From assembly GCA_946997535.1 (NCBI GenBank), contig CAMPVQ010000008.1:1-20916 (forward strand): a stretch of DNA of 20,916 nt, given 5' to 3'. This document shows positions 7,689 through 15,200 of this stretch, in pieces. The notes beneath the pieces are model-generated. The model was not told the origin of the DNA. It ran no database searches and saw nothing but the letters and a program-made list of their open reading frames with translations. A program made the position numbers and the translations under genes. This DNA comes from an uncultured Candidatus Saccharibacteria bacterium (GTDB taxonomy: Bacteria > Patescibacteriota > Saccharimonadia > Saccharimonadales > Saccharimonadaceae). The stretch's first letter is position 1. The number at the start of each line of letters is the position of its first letter.

Positions 7689-8366
7689 ATGGAACAAATA
7701 GACCGCATTATTTTACTCGACAAGCCGGCGGGCATCTCTTCGTTTGGCTGCGTGGCGCGCGTCCGCCGCTACCTCAGTCAAGCGGTGGGGCACAAGGTTA
7801 AAGTGGGGCACTGTGGTACTCTTGACCCGTTTGCGACTGGCCTACTAATTATTGTGACTGGCAAGAACACTAAGCGTGCCATGGAGTTTACGAAGCTAGA
7901 TAAAGTCTATGCTGCCACAGTGCAACTTGGCGCGACATCGACCACGGGCGACCCCGAGGGTGAAATTACACCCGTTTCGAGCGAGCAGCCAAGTTTAATG
8001 GCGATTCAAGCGGCGGCCGAGCAGCTTACTGGGGTAATTCAGCAGACCCCGCCCGCCTTCAGTGCCATCAAGGTCAACGGCCAGCGCGCTTATAAACTGG
8101 CGCGTCAGGGGCGGGAGGTGACGCTACCGACGCGCACGGTGGAGGTTTATCAGTTTGAAATTATCAGCTATCACTATCCGGAGCTAGAAATTCGGGTGCA
8201 CGTCAGTAGTGGTACTTATGTACGGACACTCGCGGCCGACCTCGGTAAAATTTTGGGAACGGGGGCGTATTTGACGGCGCTACGGCGACTCAGCATCGCT
8301 AAATGGTCGGTTAAGCAGGCGCAGTCACTGGATGATTTCGCGGTTTTGCGCGATAACGCCAAATAG
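7689..8366 (+). CDS. truB: tRNA pseudouridine-55 synthase TruB
   Basis: A 225-residue enzyme that converts U55 in the T-loop of tRNAs to pseudouridine. The N-terminal 'LLDKPAGISSF' and the catalytic motif 'GHCGTLDPFATGLL' with nucleophile D46 are intact, as are 'TGDPEGEI' and 'PPAFSAIKVNGQRAYKLAR' (about 119-137). 'SSGTYVRTLAADLG' is also present. It is shorter than the E. coli protein (about 314) because the C-terminal PUA domain is absent or minimal, as in many short bacterial TruBs. It follows the DHH-like gene by one nucleotide, a common bacterial neighbourhood (rbfA-nrnA-truB). Confidence 0.96.
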   Translation: MEQIDRIILLDKPAGISSFGCVARVRRYLSQAVGHKVKVGHCGTLDPFATGLLIIVTGKNTKRAMEFTKLDKVYAATVQLGATSTTGDPEGEITPVSSEQPSLMAIQAAAEQLTGVIQQTPPAFSAIKVNGQRAYKLARQGREVTLPTRTVEVYQFEIISYHYPELEIRVHVSSGTYVRTLAADLGKILGTGAYLTALRRLSIAKWSVKQAQSLDDFAVLRDNAK

Positions 8367-8375
8367 TGTTATAAT
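8367..8375 (+). promoter_or_regulatory. Extended -10 promoter for the PRC-barrel gene
   Basis: TGT-TATAAT starts on the base after the truB stop codon (8364-8366) and is 6 nt before ATG 8382. A clean example of stop codon, promoter and start codon packed into about 18 bp. Confidence 0.65.
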
Positions 8376-8381
8376 AAGCTT

Positions 8382-8960
8382 ATGTTGGTAGAGCGGAGTC
8401 GGTTACTGGGGTTTGATATTTATAATTTACAGACAGGCGAAAAAGTTGGCCGCGTCGGTCAAGATATTATTGACCCCTATAAACTAAAAATCGCTGCCGT
8501 GACGGTAGAAAAGGCGGGTATTAGTCCTGCGGTTTTGCTGTCGCAAGATGTGCGTGAGTGTAGCAACCAAGGAATAGTGGTAAATGATGCAAGTGACATC
8601 GTGTCACCTGAGGGTATGCCGCGCTTGCAAAAGGTAATAGATTACGACTTTAAACTCTTTAAGGTAAAGGTTTACGACGACCAGAAGAATTATTTAGGGC
8701 GCGTGGTAGACTACACTGTGGCGCCAGATAGCTTCGATATTATGCAAATCATTGTGCAGCCGGCACTATTTAGCACGGGTCATGGTGGTCGTCTGCGGAT
8801 TCATCGCGAGCAGGTGATCGAGATTAATAATAATAAAATTATTGTGGAGGCGCCAACCAAGTTGCAGCGAGTCGAGGCTAGCCCACTTAATATTAACGCC
8901 CATGCGTTCGACCCAGCGGTGGACAATCCGTTCCGCAAGCGCCCTGAAGGGGCTAACTAA
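8382..8960 (+). CDS. PRC-barrel domain protein
   Basis: A 192-residue soluble protein with two PRC-barrel-like repeats. The first is at about 5-80 ('SRLLGFDIYNLQTGEKVGRVGQDIIDPYKLKIAAVTV') and the second at about 88-165 ('FKLFKVKVYDDQKNYLGRVVDYTVAPDSFDIMQIIV'). Each has the typical 'V.....G...GRV.D...D....I' pattern. PRC barrels occur in RimM (ribosome maturation), photosynthetic reaction-centre H subunits and many uncharacterised proteins. RimM is unlikely because its N-terminal domain is missing. The last 25 residues are a Pro/Arg-rich tail. It converges on recX with only 6 bp between stops. Function unknown. Confidence 0.7.
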   Translation: MLVERSRLLGFDIYNLQTGEKVGRVGQDIIDPYKLKIAAVTVEKAGISPAVLLSQDVRECSNQGIVVNDASDIVSPEGMPRLQKVIDYDFKLFKVKVYDDQKNYLGRVVDYTVAPDSFDIMQIIVQPALFSTGHGGRLRIHREQVIEINNNKIIVEAPTKLQRVEASPLNINAHAFDPAVDNPFRKRPEGAN

Positions 8961-8966
8961 CTCTAG

Positions 8967-9572
8967 CTACTCCATGTCGCCCTGATGATAGCGGTCAAGA
9001 GCGGCTTTGATGTCATCGTAGCGGAAGCCGTTGCGCGCGAGGTAGGCGATGAGCTTGTTTTCGTCGTCGTATTTATTGATGCGCTTGTTAATTAATTTTA
9101 GAAGCGCCGCGCTGTCGCCGTTGGCTCGACAGAGGTCGTCAATGATGCCGCTGCTAATGCCCTTTTTTACTAGGTCGAGCCGGATGCGCTTTAAAGAATA
9201 GCGCCCGCTCTGGTGACGGCTACTAAAAAACAGTTCGGCAAAGCGCCGGTCGTTGAGGTAGCCTCGCGCTTTGAGGCGTTCAATTACGCGTTCGGTGTTC
9301 GACTTAGTCCACTGCTTGCGGAAGGCATAGTCGCGAATTTCGCGCTCGCTACGAAGGCGGCGGCTAATTAAATCGACGGCGCGAATGTAATTTTTGCCAA
9401 AGTCGGACTCGCTTTTGAGTTGTTCGAGTTGCGCCTCACTAATTTCTAACCCCGAATGCAGCCCGTTTTGTACGAGCTGCAATTCATCGAGGCTAAAGCT
9501 ATACTTGCCGTCTACGTAAATGTTGTAGCGGCCGGCCGTTTTGACGGCGGGACTAACTTTGCTGATGCGCAT
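8967..9572 (-). CDS. recX: Regulatory protein RecX
   Basis: A 201-residue, mostly helical protein of the RecX family, which binds RecA filaments and limits their activity. Recognisable parts are 'LISRRLRSEREIRDYAFRKQW' followed by 'VIERLKARGYLNDRRFAELFF' and 'GRYSLKRIRLDLVKKGIS' (three-helix RecX repeats). The N-terminal 45 residues form a strand-rich region seen in longer RecX proteins. The start overlaps the 3' end of recA by 20 bp, which indicates translational coupling from recA. No convincing separate -10 was found at the usual spacing. The start could be slightly further in. Confidence 0.9.
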   Translation of the reverse strand: MRISKVSPAVKTAGRYNIYVDGKYSFSLDELQLVQNGLHSGLEISEAQLEQLKSESDFGKNYIRAVDLISRRLRSEREIRDYAFRKQWTKSNTERVIERLKARGYLNDRRFAELFFSSRHQSGRYSLKRIRLDLVKKGISSGIIDDLCRANGDSAALLKLINKRINKYDDENKLIAYLARNGFRYDDIKAALDRYHQGDME

Positions 9573-10602
9573 GGTCTTTTGACTTTACAAGGTCGCGCAC
9601 CTTCTGGTCCATCTCGGCCAGCTTGTCAGGGTGTTCTTTCAGCCACACCTTGGCGTTTTCGCGCCCTTGGCCGATAGTCTCACCCTCGTACTTATAGAAG
9701 GCGCCCGCCTTTTGCACCACATCGTGCGCAGCGGCAAGGTCAAGGGTGTCACCAGTGGTGGAGATACCCTCGTTGTACATAATGTCAAATTCAGCTTGGC
9801 GGAACGGCGGCGCAATCTTGTTCTTCACTACCTTGACGCGGACACGGTTTCCAATTACATCTTCACCGGCCTTAATTTGCCCGACGCGGCGAATATCGAG
9901 CCGCTGTGAAGCGTAGAACTTCAGCGCGTTACCACCCGTGGTGGTCTCAGGGTTGCCAAACATCACGCCAATCTTCATGCGAATCTGATTGATGAAGATG
10001 ACTGCGGCCTTACTCTTGTTGATGATACCGGTCAGCTTGCGTAGCGCCTGTGACATCAAGCGCGCCTGCAGCCCCGGTAGGGCATCGCCCATGTCGCCAT
10101 CGATTTCGGCTTGTGGTACCAAAGCTGCCACGGAGTCGAGTACGATGATATCGACGGCGTTGCTGCGGACGAGTGTTTCGACAATTTCGAGCGCCTGCTC
10201 ACCATTGTCTGGCTGTGAGATTAAGAGGTCGCTAATCTTGACCCCCAACCGACCAGCATACTCTGGGTCGAGTGCATGTTCAGCATCGATAAACGCGGCC
10301 GTGCCGCCTTGACGCTGCACTTCAGCCACGGCATGCAGAGCAAGGGTTGTCTTGCCGGAAGATTCCGGACCATAGATTTCGATAATGCGCCCCTTTGGGT
10401 AGCCGCCACCGAGTGCCAAGTCAAGCGATAGGGTGCCGCTTGAGGTTGTCTCAACATTGATTTTATAAGCATCACCGAGCTTCATAATGGAGCCATCGCC
10501 GAATTGCTTGCTAATTTGGCTGACAGCTAGTTCGAGCGCGGCTTTCTTGCCGGCATCGTCAGCCGACTTTTCGGCCATCACTTTAGATTCTTTTTTGGTC
10601 AT
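9553..10602 (-). CDS. recA: Recombinase RecA
   Basis: A 349-residue recombinase that forms filaments on single-stranded DNA, carries out strand exchange and triggers LexA-type autocleavage. Walker A GPESSGKT is at 78-85, Walker B is 'IIVLDSVAAL' near 151-160, and the DNA-binding loop region has 'MSQALRKLTG' and 'NQIRMKIGVMFGNPETTTGG'. Length is normal. The start is chosen by a strong Shine-Dalgarno (AAAGGAGG on the minus strand, CCTCCT at 10607-10612) with a short 4-nt spacing. An internal in-frame Met at codon 9 is a possible alternative. It is followed by overlapping recX and diverges from tsaB. I did not find a clear SOS box in the short upstream region. Confidence 0.99.
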   Translation of the reverse strand: MTKKESKVMAEKSADDAGKKAALELAVSQISKQFGDGSIMKLGDAYKINVETTSSGTLSLDLALGGGYPKGRIIEIYGPESSGKTTLALHAVAEVQRQGGTAAFIDAEHALDPEYAGRLGVKISDLLISQPDNGEQALEIVETLVRSNAVDIIVLDSVAALVPQAEIDGDMGDALPGLQARLMSQALRKLTGIINKSKAAVIFINQIRMKIGVMFGNPETTTGGNALKFYASQRLDIRRVGQIKAGEDVIGNRVRVKVVKNKIAPPFRQAEFDIMYNEGISTTGDTLDLAAAHDVVQKAGAFYKYEGETIGQGRENAKVWLKEHPDKLAEMDQKVRDLVKSKDHAHQQS

Positions 10603-10629
10603 ACCGCCTCCTTTTGTATCATTACCATT

Positions 10630-10638
10630 ATTATAACA
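10630..10638 (-). promoter_or_regulatory. Extended -10 promoter for recA
   Basis: Minus strand TGT-TATAAT, giving a leader of about 20 nt that carries the strong Shine-Dalgarno. It faces away from the tsaB promoter at 10659-10667. Confidence 0.65.
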
Positions 10639-10658
10639 TACCCACGCTCTCTAAAATG

Positions 10659-10667
10659 TGCTAAACT
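10659..10667 (+). promoter_or_regulatory. Extended -10 promoter for tsaB, leaderless
   Basis: TGC-TAAACT, 6 nt, then ATG 10674. No Shine-Dalgarno is present. Confidence 0.55.
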
Positions 10668-10673
10668 AAAAGT

Positions 10674-11057
10674 ATGATTTTAGCAGTGCGTAGTGATAAT
10701 TCAGTAGCAGAGATTGCTCTAACTGACACGGCGGGCAAAATTATACGTAATAAGCAGTGGGATGCCGGCCGAACGCTAGCAAAGAACTTGCTTGGTGAAA
10801 TTGACGACCTCTTAGGAGGGGATTTTGATAATTTAACTGGTTTAGTGGTATTTAAGGGCCCAGGTTCGTTTACTGGACTGCGCATCGGCCTAGCGGTAAT
10901 GAACGCGATTGCCGACGGCAAACACTTACCAATTGTGGCAACTAGTGGTGACGACTGGCTAGCGGCAGGCGTGAGGCGCCTCGCAGCCGGCGAAAATGAC
11001 CAGATTGCCTTACCAGATTACGGCGCCGCACCACATATTACTGCACCAAAGCACTAA
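10674..11057 (+). CDS. tsaB: Shortened TsaB (t6A complex scaffold, N-terminal domain)
   Basis: A 127-residue protein matching the N-terminal ASKHA subdomain of TsaB (YeaZ), the partner that holds TsaD and TsaE together in t6A synthesis. The opening 'MILAVRSDNSVAEIAL' is the first strand pair and 'FKGPGSFTGLRIGLAV' (60-75) is the family signature. Usual TsaB is about 220 residues. Here the second subdomain is gone, and the protein ends with 'ALPDYGAAPHITAPK', which resembles the final 'P.Y.R' stretch of full-length TsaB. This looks like an internal loss, not a frameshift, because the frame is clean and rny follows 41 bp later. It may still bind TsaD, since the N-terminal domain makes the dimer contact in known structures. 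Confidence 0.8.
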   Translation: MILAVRSDNSVAEIALTDTAGKIIRNKQWDAGRTLAKNLLGEIDDLLGGDFDNLTGLVVFKGPGSFTGLRIGLAVMNAIADGKHLPIVATSGDDWLAAGVRRLAAGENDQIALPDYGAAPHITAPKH

Positions 11058-11098
11058 AATCATCTTCCAATTTGTTTGACTCTTGAAGGGAGGATTTT

Positions 11099-12589
11099 AT
11101 GGGTTATATAATAGTTGCAGCGATAGTTGGGCTATTTCTTGGCGCCATTTTGGGTGTGATGGCAATGAAGCTTCGCAACCAGCGTGCGCAAGCGACGGCT
11201 GAACATCTTATTACTAATGCTAAGTCGAAGGCGAGCCAAATTATTTTAGACGCCAGCAAGACCGCAAAGCAGGAGGCGGACAACACACGCCGTGAGCTGA
11301 AACGTCAAGAAGATAAGCTTTCTGAACGCGAGCATGTGCTGCTCACAAAAATTGATGAGCTGGACGCCCGTTCGGAGAAAATGCGGGCGGACGAGCAGGC
11401 GATTAACGACTTGCGCGACCAGGCCAAGGCCGTGCGCGATAGCATCAATCAGAAGCTTGAGAAGGTGGCGGGTATGTCGCGTCAAGAGGCTGCGAAGAAG
11501 CTGATGCAGGTGGTAGAGAAGGAGACTTCGGCTGACCTCTTGGGCTATGTGGCTAAGCAGCAGCGTAACGCTGAGGCCGAGGCGGAGCAGAAGGCGGAAA
11601 TGCTCATTGTGCAGACCATGGAGCGGATGGCTTCAGAGGTGACCGCCGAGCGCACCGTGACGGCAGTGCCATTGCCGGATGAAGAAATGAAGGGCCGCAT
11701 TATCGGCAAGGAAGGCCGCAACATTCAGGCGTTGCAGCGCGCCACAGGGGTGGACGTGCTGGTTGACGAGACGCCGGGCATGATTGTTCTCAGTTCGTTT
11801 GATCCGATTCGCCGCCAAGTCGCGCGCCTCGCGGTTGAAATGCTCTTAAAGGACGGCCGCATTCACCCCGCTCGCATTGAAGAGGTGGTGGAGAAGGCGC
11901 AGCGTCAAATTGAGCGTGAAGTGGTTCGGGCTGGTGAAGATGCTGCCCGTGAATGCGGCGTGGTGGGTATTCCACCGGAGATGTTGCATTTGCTCGGTGA
12001 GCTTAAGTTCCGCACGAGCTATGGTCAGAATGTGTTGAAGCACTCTACGGAAATGGCGCACATGGCGGGCATGATTGCTAACGAAGTGGGCGCCGACGTC
12101 ATGATTACTAAGACTGCCACTTTGCTCCACGATGTGGGCAAAGCGGTGACGCACCGTATCGAAGGCAAGCACCACCACATTGGCGCCGAGCTGGCGCGCA
12201 AATATGGCATGGATGAGCGCATTGCACACGCTATTGAGGCGCACCACGACGACATTGAGGCTACGACCCCAGAGGCGGTGATTGTCCGCATCTGCGACGC
12301 TTTAAGTGCCGCTCGCCCAGGCGCGCGCAATATCTCAGCGGAGAACTTTGCCGCTCGTATGAAGGACCTAGAGAATATTGCCACCTCATTTGATGGCATT
12401 GATAAAGCCTATGCCATCTCGGCCGGCCGCGAAGTACGCGTGATTGTCCATCCGGATAAAATCGACGATTTGTCGGCTACTAAGTTGGCGCGTGACATTG
12501 CTGATAAAATCGAGTCGACCATGCAATACCCGGGCACAATTAAGGTCAACGTGATTCGCGAGACCCGTGCCATCGAGTACGCTAAATAA
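11099..12589 (+). CDS. rny: Ribonuclease Y
   Basis: A 496-residue membrane-anchored endoribonuclease that starts mRNA decay. There is an N-terminal membrane helix (3-24), a long coiled coil (about 25-190) rich in Lys, Glu and Gln, and a KH domain with 'GRIIGKEGRNIQAL' (199-212). The HD domain has 'LLHDVGKAVTH' (H344, D345) and ends 'GTIKVNVIRETRAIEYAK'. Length is near the usual 510-520. The Shine-Dalgarno AGGGAGG (11087-11093) lies 5 nt before ATG. No separate promoter was recognised, so it is probably co-transcribed with tsaB. A strong terminator follows. The neighbour is RNase J, so the two main mRNA-decay nucleases are side by side. Confidence 0.97.
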   Translation: MGYIIVAAIVGLFLGAILGVMAMKLRNQRAQATAEHLITNAKSKASQIILDASKTAKQEADNTRRELKRQEDKLSEREHVLLTKIDELDARSEKMRADEQAINDLRDQAKAVRDSINQKLEKVAGMSRQEAAKKLMQVVEKETSADLLGYVAKQQRNAEAEAEQKAEMLIVQTMERMASEVTAERTVTAVPLPDEEMKGRIIGKEGRNIQALQRATGVDVLVDETPGMIVLSSFDPIRRQVARLAVEMLLKDGRIHPARIEEVVEKAQRQIEREVVRAGEDAARECGVVGIPPEMLHLLGELKFRTSYGQNVLKHSTEMAHMAGMIANEVGADVMITKTATLLHDVGKAVTHRIEGKHHHIGAELARKYGMDERIAHAIEAHHDDIEATTPEAVIVRICDALSAARPGARNISAENFAARMKDLENIATSFDGIDKAYAISAGREVRVIVHPDKIDDLSATKLARDIADKIESTMQYPGTIKVNVIRETRAIEYAK

Positions 12590-12616
12590 CCAGTTAACAG
12601 AGGTTGACACTAGTCG

Positions 12617-12648
12617 GAGAGCACTTGACAGCAGGTGCTCTCTTTGTT
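12617..12648 (+). terminator. Rho-independent terminator after rny
   Basis: Stem GAGAGCAC (12617-12624), 10-nt loop, stem GTGCTCTC (12635-12642), then TTTGTT. The loop contains TTGACA, which fits as a -35 for the next gene. Confidence 0.8.
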
Positions 12649-12653
12649 AGTAT
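12625..12653 (+). promoter_or_regulatory. Probable RNase J promoter embedded in the rny terminator
   Basis: TTGACA (12625-12630) is in the loop of the terminator hairpin. A 17-nt spacer leads to TAGTAT (12648-12653). TATAGT at 12651-12656 is an alternative -10 with a 20-nt spacer. This would give an RNase J leader of about 90 nt. Confidence 0.5.
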
Positions 12654-12659
12654 AGTAAT

Positions 12660-12750
12660 AACGTTGCGATTCATCGCTCAAACTTGACTTAACCACTCAA
12701 AGCGAAATCGATAATTAATTTTAGTTATAAAGTAAAAGGAGAATATATCT
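12660..12750 (+). promoter_or_regulatory. Long 5' leader of RNase J
   Basis: About 90 nt, unusually long for this window. It holds a small hairpin (GCGA at 12666-12669 with TCGC at 12674-12677) and a second GCGA at 12702-12705 that could pair with the same TCGC, so two exclusive structures are possible. It ends with a Shine-Dalgarno AAGGAG, the G-rich part at 12738-12741, 9 nt before ATG. Autoregulation of RNase genes through their leaders is known for RNase E; here it is only a possibility. Confidence 0.4.
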
Positions 12751-15132
12751 ATGGGTCAACAACGCATTAAAAAGGCGCAGGCTGACGATACCTCAAAGCG
12801 ACCAGCTGCGGCGCGCACGACGCGAAAAAAGACGGGCAACACTGTACTAGACGCCACCACTACGCGGCGGGGTGAGGTGGAGCGTGCCAAGCGGCGCGTC
12901 AGCGATAATGTCAACGCCCAGGCCTCACAGCATCACATGGATGCCCCAGTTAACAAGTCAATTTACAACGGCTACGGCGGCGAGCAGTACACGCCAAGTT
13001 TGGCGCGCAAGCACCGCGATAGCAAGAAGGACCTCGGCGCCCTTAAAGTCATCCCGATTGGCGGCGTGGGCGAAATGGGCATCGGCAAGAACATGACTGC
13101 CATTGAGTATGGCGACGAAATTATTGTGATTGACATGGGTTTCCTCTTCCCAGGGGACGATTACCCAGGCATTAATTACATCGTGCCTGATATTACTTAT
13201 CTTGAGAAGAATAAGTCAAAGATTAAGGCCGTGGTGATTACCCACGGGCACCTTGACCACATTGGCGCCTTCCATCATCTGATACCGAAGATTCCGGCGC
13301 CGGTTTACGCTACTAAGTTCACCATTGGTATGTTACAAAAGAACATGGAGGAGGAAGACACCGACTTCAAGCCAGAATTCCACGAGATGAATCCAGAAAA
13401 TCACGACCGTGTGCAATTAAGCGAGCACTTCGGCCTTGAGCTAGTGCGCGTTAATCACTCTATTCCAGACGCCGCGGCGGTTGTCTTGCGCACCCCACTA
13501 GGCGTGGTCTTGAGTTCGGGCGACTGGCGCTTTGAAGACCATCCGGTGGATGGCAAAAAGTTTGACTTAAACCGCATGAGCGAAATTGCGGCGAAGGAAG
13601 GCATCTTGCTCTTCATGAACGAGTCTACCAACTGTGAAGACGACGGCACTGTGACCGCTTATGGCGAGAACGACATCAAGGAGAGCTTTGACCAAATCAT
13701 GGACAAGTACCCAAATTCGCGCATGATTATCTCCTGCTTCTCATCACAGGTACACCGCATGCAGAACATCGTCATGTCGGCGGCGCAGCACGGCCGCAAG
13801 GTGGCGTTTGCGGGCTTTTCGATGGTGCAAAACGTCGAAATCGGCCTCAAAACTGGTATGTTGAAGCTGCCAAACAACACCGTAATGACCATGGAAGACT
13901 TGGTGAAGCTGCCTGATTCAGAGGTTTGTATTGTTTGTACGGGTTCGCAGGGCGAGTTTAATGCCGTACTCAACCGCATGGCGACGGGCGCACACCGCTT
14001 TGTCAAAATTAAAGACAGCGACGTCATCGTCTTTTCATCCAACCCAATTCCGGGAAACGAAAACCATGTGGTGCGCACGGTGGATGGCTTGATGCGCGAG
14101 GGCTCCGATGTTTTACAGAATCGCAAGACCGCCCGCTATGGCATTGGCCCACTCCACTTGTCTGGCCACGCCAAGCGCGAAGACCACGTGAAGCTTATTA
14201 ACGCCCTTCACCCAACCTTTTATCTGCCAAACCACGGCGAGTTCCACATGTTGGTGCACAACGCCGAGATTGCTGAGAACGATTGCGGCATCGCGCGCGA
14301 CCACATCTTTGTGTGTGACGCCGGCGACGTGGTGGAATTCTACCCAGATGGTACAGCACAGAAGACGGGCCGTGTCCCAGTGGGTGGCATCATGTATGAT
14401 GACGCCGGCGACGTGGTAAGTGACGTAGTCTTAAAGGACCGCATTCACATGTCAACCGAGGGCATCTTTGTGGTTGTCTTGACGGTACAGAAGGGCAGTG
14501 GCCGCCTCTTGACCTCGCCTGATATCGTTTCGCGCGGCTTTATTTACTTGCGCGACAGCGAGGAGCTCATTAATTCCATTCGTCAGTATGTGCGGCAGAA
14601 GGTAGCCAAGGCGTATTCGGGCCACCACGTTGACCTCGAGAGTTTCAAGAAGGACCTGCGCGAAGAAATTACCCAGATTCTGTACGACCAGACACACCGT
14701 ACGCCAATTGTGATACCGGTGATTAATGAAGTTGGCGCCAAGGCGTCAGCGAACCAAAATCGTGAGCACGACCAAGAGCGCGAGCGCCGCGATAAGGAGT
14801 TTGCCGAGCAGGAAATGATGCGCATTCGCGGCCAGTCCGTCCGCACACCACGCCCGCGGCCAACCCATCCGGCAGTGCAAATTGTGCGCACGACGCCGTT
14901 ACCGGAGGCGCAGCCAAAGCCGGCCAAGACCGTGATTCGGGGCGCTGCCATGCATTTTGCTCCACATCACCACCTAAATCCGAATGCGCCAATTACCCAC
15001 AGCAAGGTGGCGGCGCGTCGCGACGCGGCCAACATCGACACCACGCGCAAACCACCAGTCAAGCGTGTCATCTCGTTTAAGCGCGTCCCAGATGGCCCGA
15101 ACCCAATGAAAATGTGGCGCGAAGATAAGTAG
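12751..15132 (+). CDS. rnj: Ribonuclease J (long form)
   Basis: A 793-residue metallo-beta-lactamase/beta-CASP ribonuclease, which degrades RNA 5'-to-3' and cleaves internally in mRNA decay and rRNA maturation. The core starts near residue 96 ('LKVIPIGGVGEMGIGKNMTAIEY') and the metal-binding motif HGHLDH is at 165-170. Other family marks are 'SGDWRFEDHP', 'SCFSSQVHRMQ', 'CTGSQGE' and 'PLHLSGHAKREDHVKLI...PNHGE'. Typical RNase J is about 555 residues. This one has an N-terminal basic extension of about 95 residues and a C-terminal tail of about 120 residues rich in Arg, Pro and His after the usual C-terminal domain. Both may bind RNA or partners. The start is supported by the Shine-Dalgarno. 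A clear terminator follows. Confidence 0.96.
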   Translation: MGQQRIKKAQADDTSKRPAAARTTRKKTGNTVLDATTTRRGEVERAKRRVSDNVNAQASQHHMDAPVNKSIYNGYGGEQYTPSLARKHRDSKKDLGALKVIPIGGVGEMGIGKNMTAIEYGDEIIVIDMGFLFPGDDYPGINYIVPDITYLEKNKSKIKAVVITHGHLDHIGAFHHLIPKIPAPVYATKFTIGMLQKNMEEEDTDFKPEFHEMNPENHDRVQLSEHFGLELVRVNHSIPDAAAVVLRTPLGVVLSSGDWRFEDHPVDGKKFDLNRMSEIAAKEGILLFMNESTNCEDDGTVTAYGENDIKESFDQIMDKYPNSRMIISCFSSQVHRMQNIVMSAAQHGRKVAFAGFSMVQNVEIGLKTGMLKLPNNTVMTMEDLVKLPDSEVCIVCTGSQGEFNAVLNRMATGAHRFVKIKDSDVIVFSSNPIPGNENHVVRTVDGLMREGSDVLQNRKTARYGIGPLHLSGHAKREDHVKLINALHPTFYLPNHGEFHMLVHNAEIAENDCGIARDHIFVCDAGDVVEFYPDGTAQKTGRVPVGGIMYDDAGDVVSDVVLKDRIHMSTEGIFVVVLTVQKGSGRLLTSPDIVSRGFIYLRDSEELINSIRQYVRQKVAKAYSGHHVDLESFKKDLREEITQILYDQTHRTPIVIPVINEVGAKASANQNREHDQERERRDKEFAEQEMMRIRGQSVRTPRPRPTHPAVQIVRTTPLPEAQPKPAKTVIRGAAMHFAPHHHLNPNAPITHSKVAARRDAANIDTTRKPPVKRVISFKRVPDGPNPMKMWREDK

Positions 15133-15137
15133 CACCC

Positions 15138-15164
15138 AAAATACCCCTGAAAAGGGGTATTTTT
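15138..15164 (+). terminator. Rho-independent terminator after RNase J
   Basis: Stem AAAATACCCC (15138-15147), loop TGAAAA, stem GGGGTATTTT (15154-15163), then T. There are A's on the other side too, so it can act on both strands. Confidence 0.9.
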
Positions 15165-15181
15165 AGACTTAAGCAGTTTTA

Positions 15182-15190
15182 TGGTATAAT
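15182..15190 (+). promoter_or_regulatory. Extended -10 promoter for ftsK
   Basis: TGG-TATAAT, 10 nt before ATG 15201, so the leader is at most about 3-4 nt. No Shine-Dalgarno is present. Confidence 0.6.
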
Positions 15191-15200
15191 AGTAATATCT

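Noticed and set aside
10674..11100. tsaB as a frameshifted pseudogene
   Set aside because: The frame is clean to a stop, a TsaB-like ending is present, and I see no further TsaB-like sequence in the 41 bp before rny.
11076..11112. TTGACT and TATAAT as an rny promoter
   Set aside because: The spacer is 25 nt and the -10 would be inside the coding region, so the transcript would lack the start codon.
12603..12608. TTGACA as an RNase J -35
   Set aside because: No -10-like hexamer lies 16-18 nt downstream; that position falls in the terminator stem. The second TTGACA at 12625 fits better.
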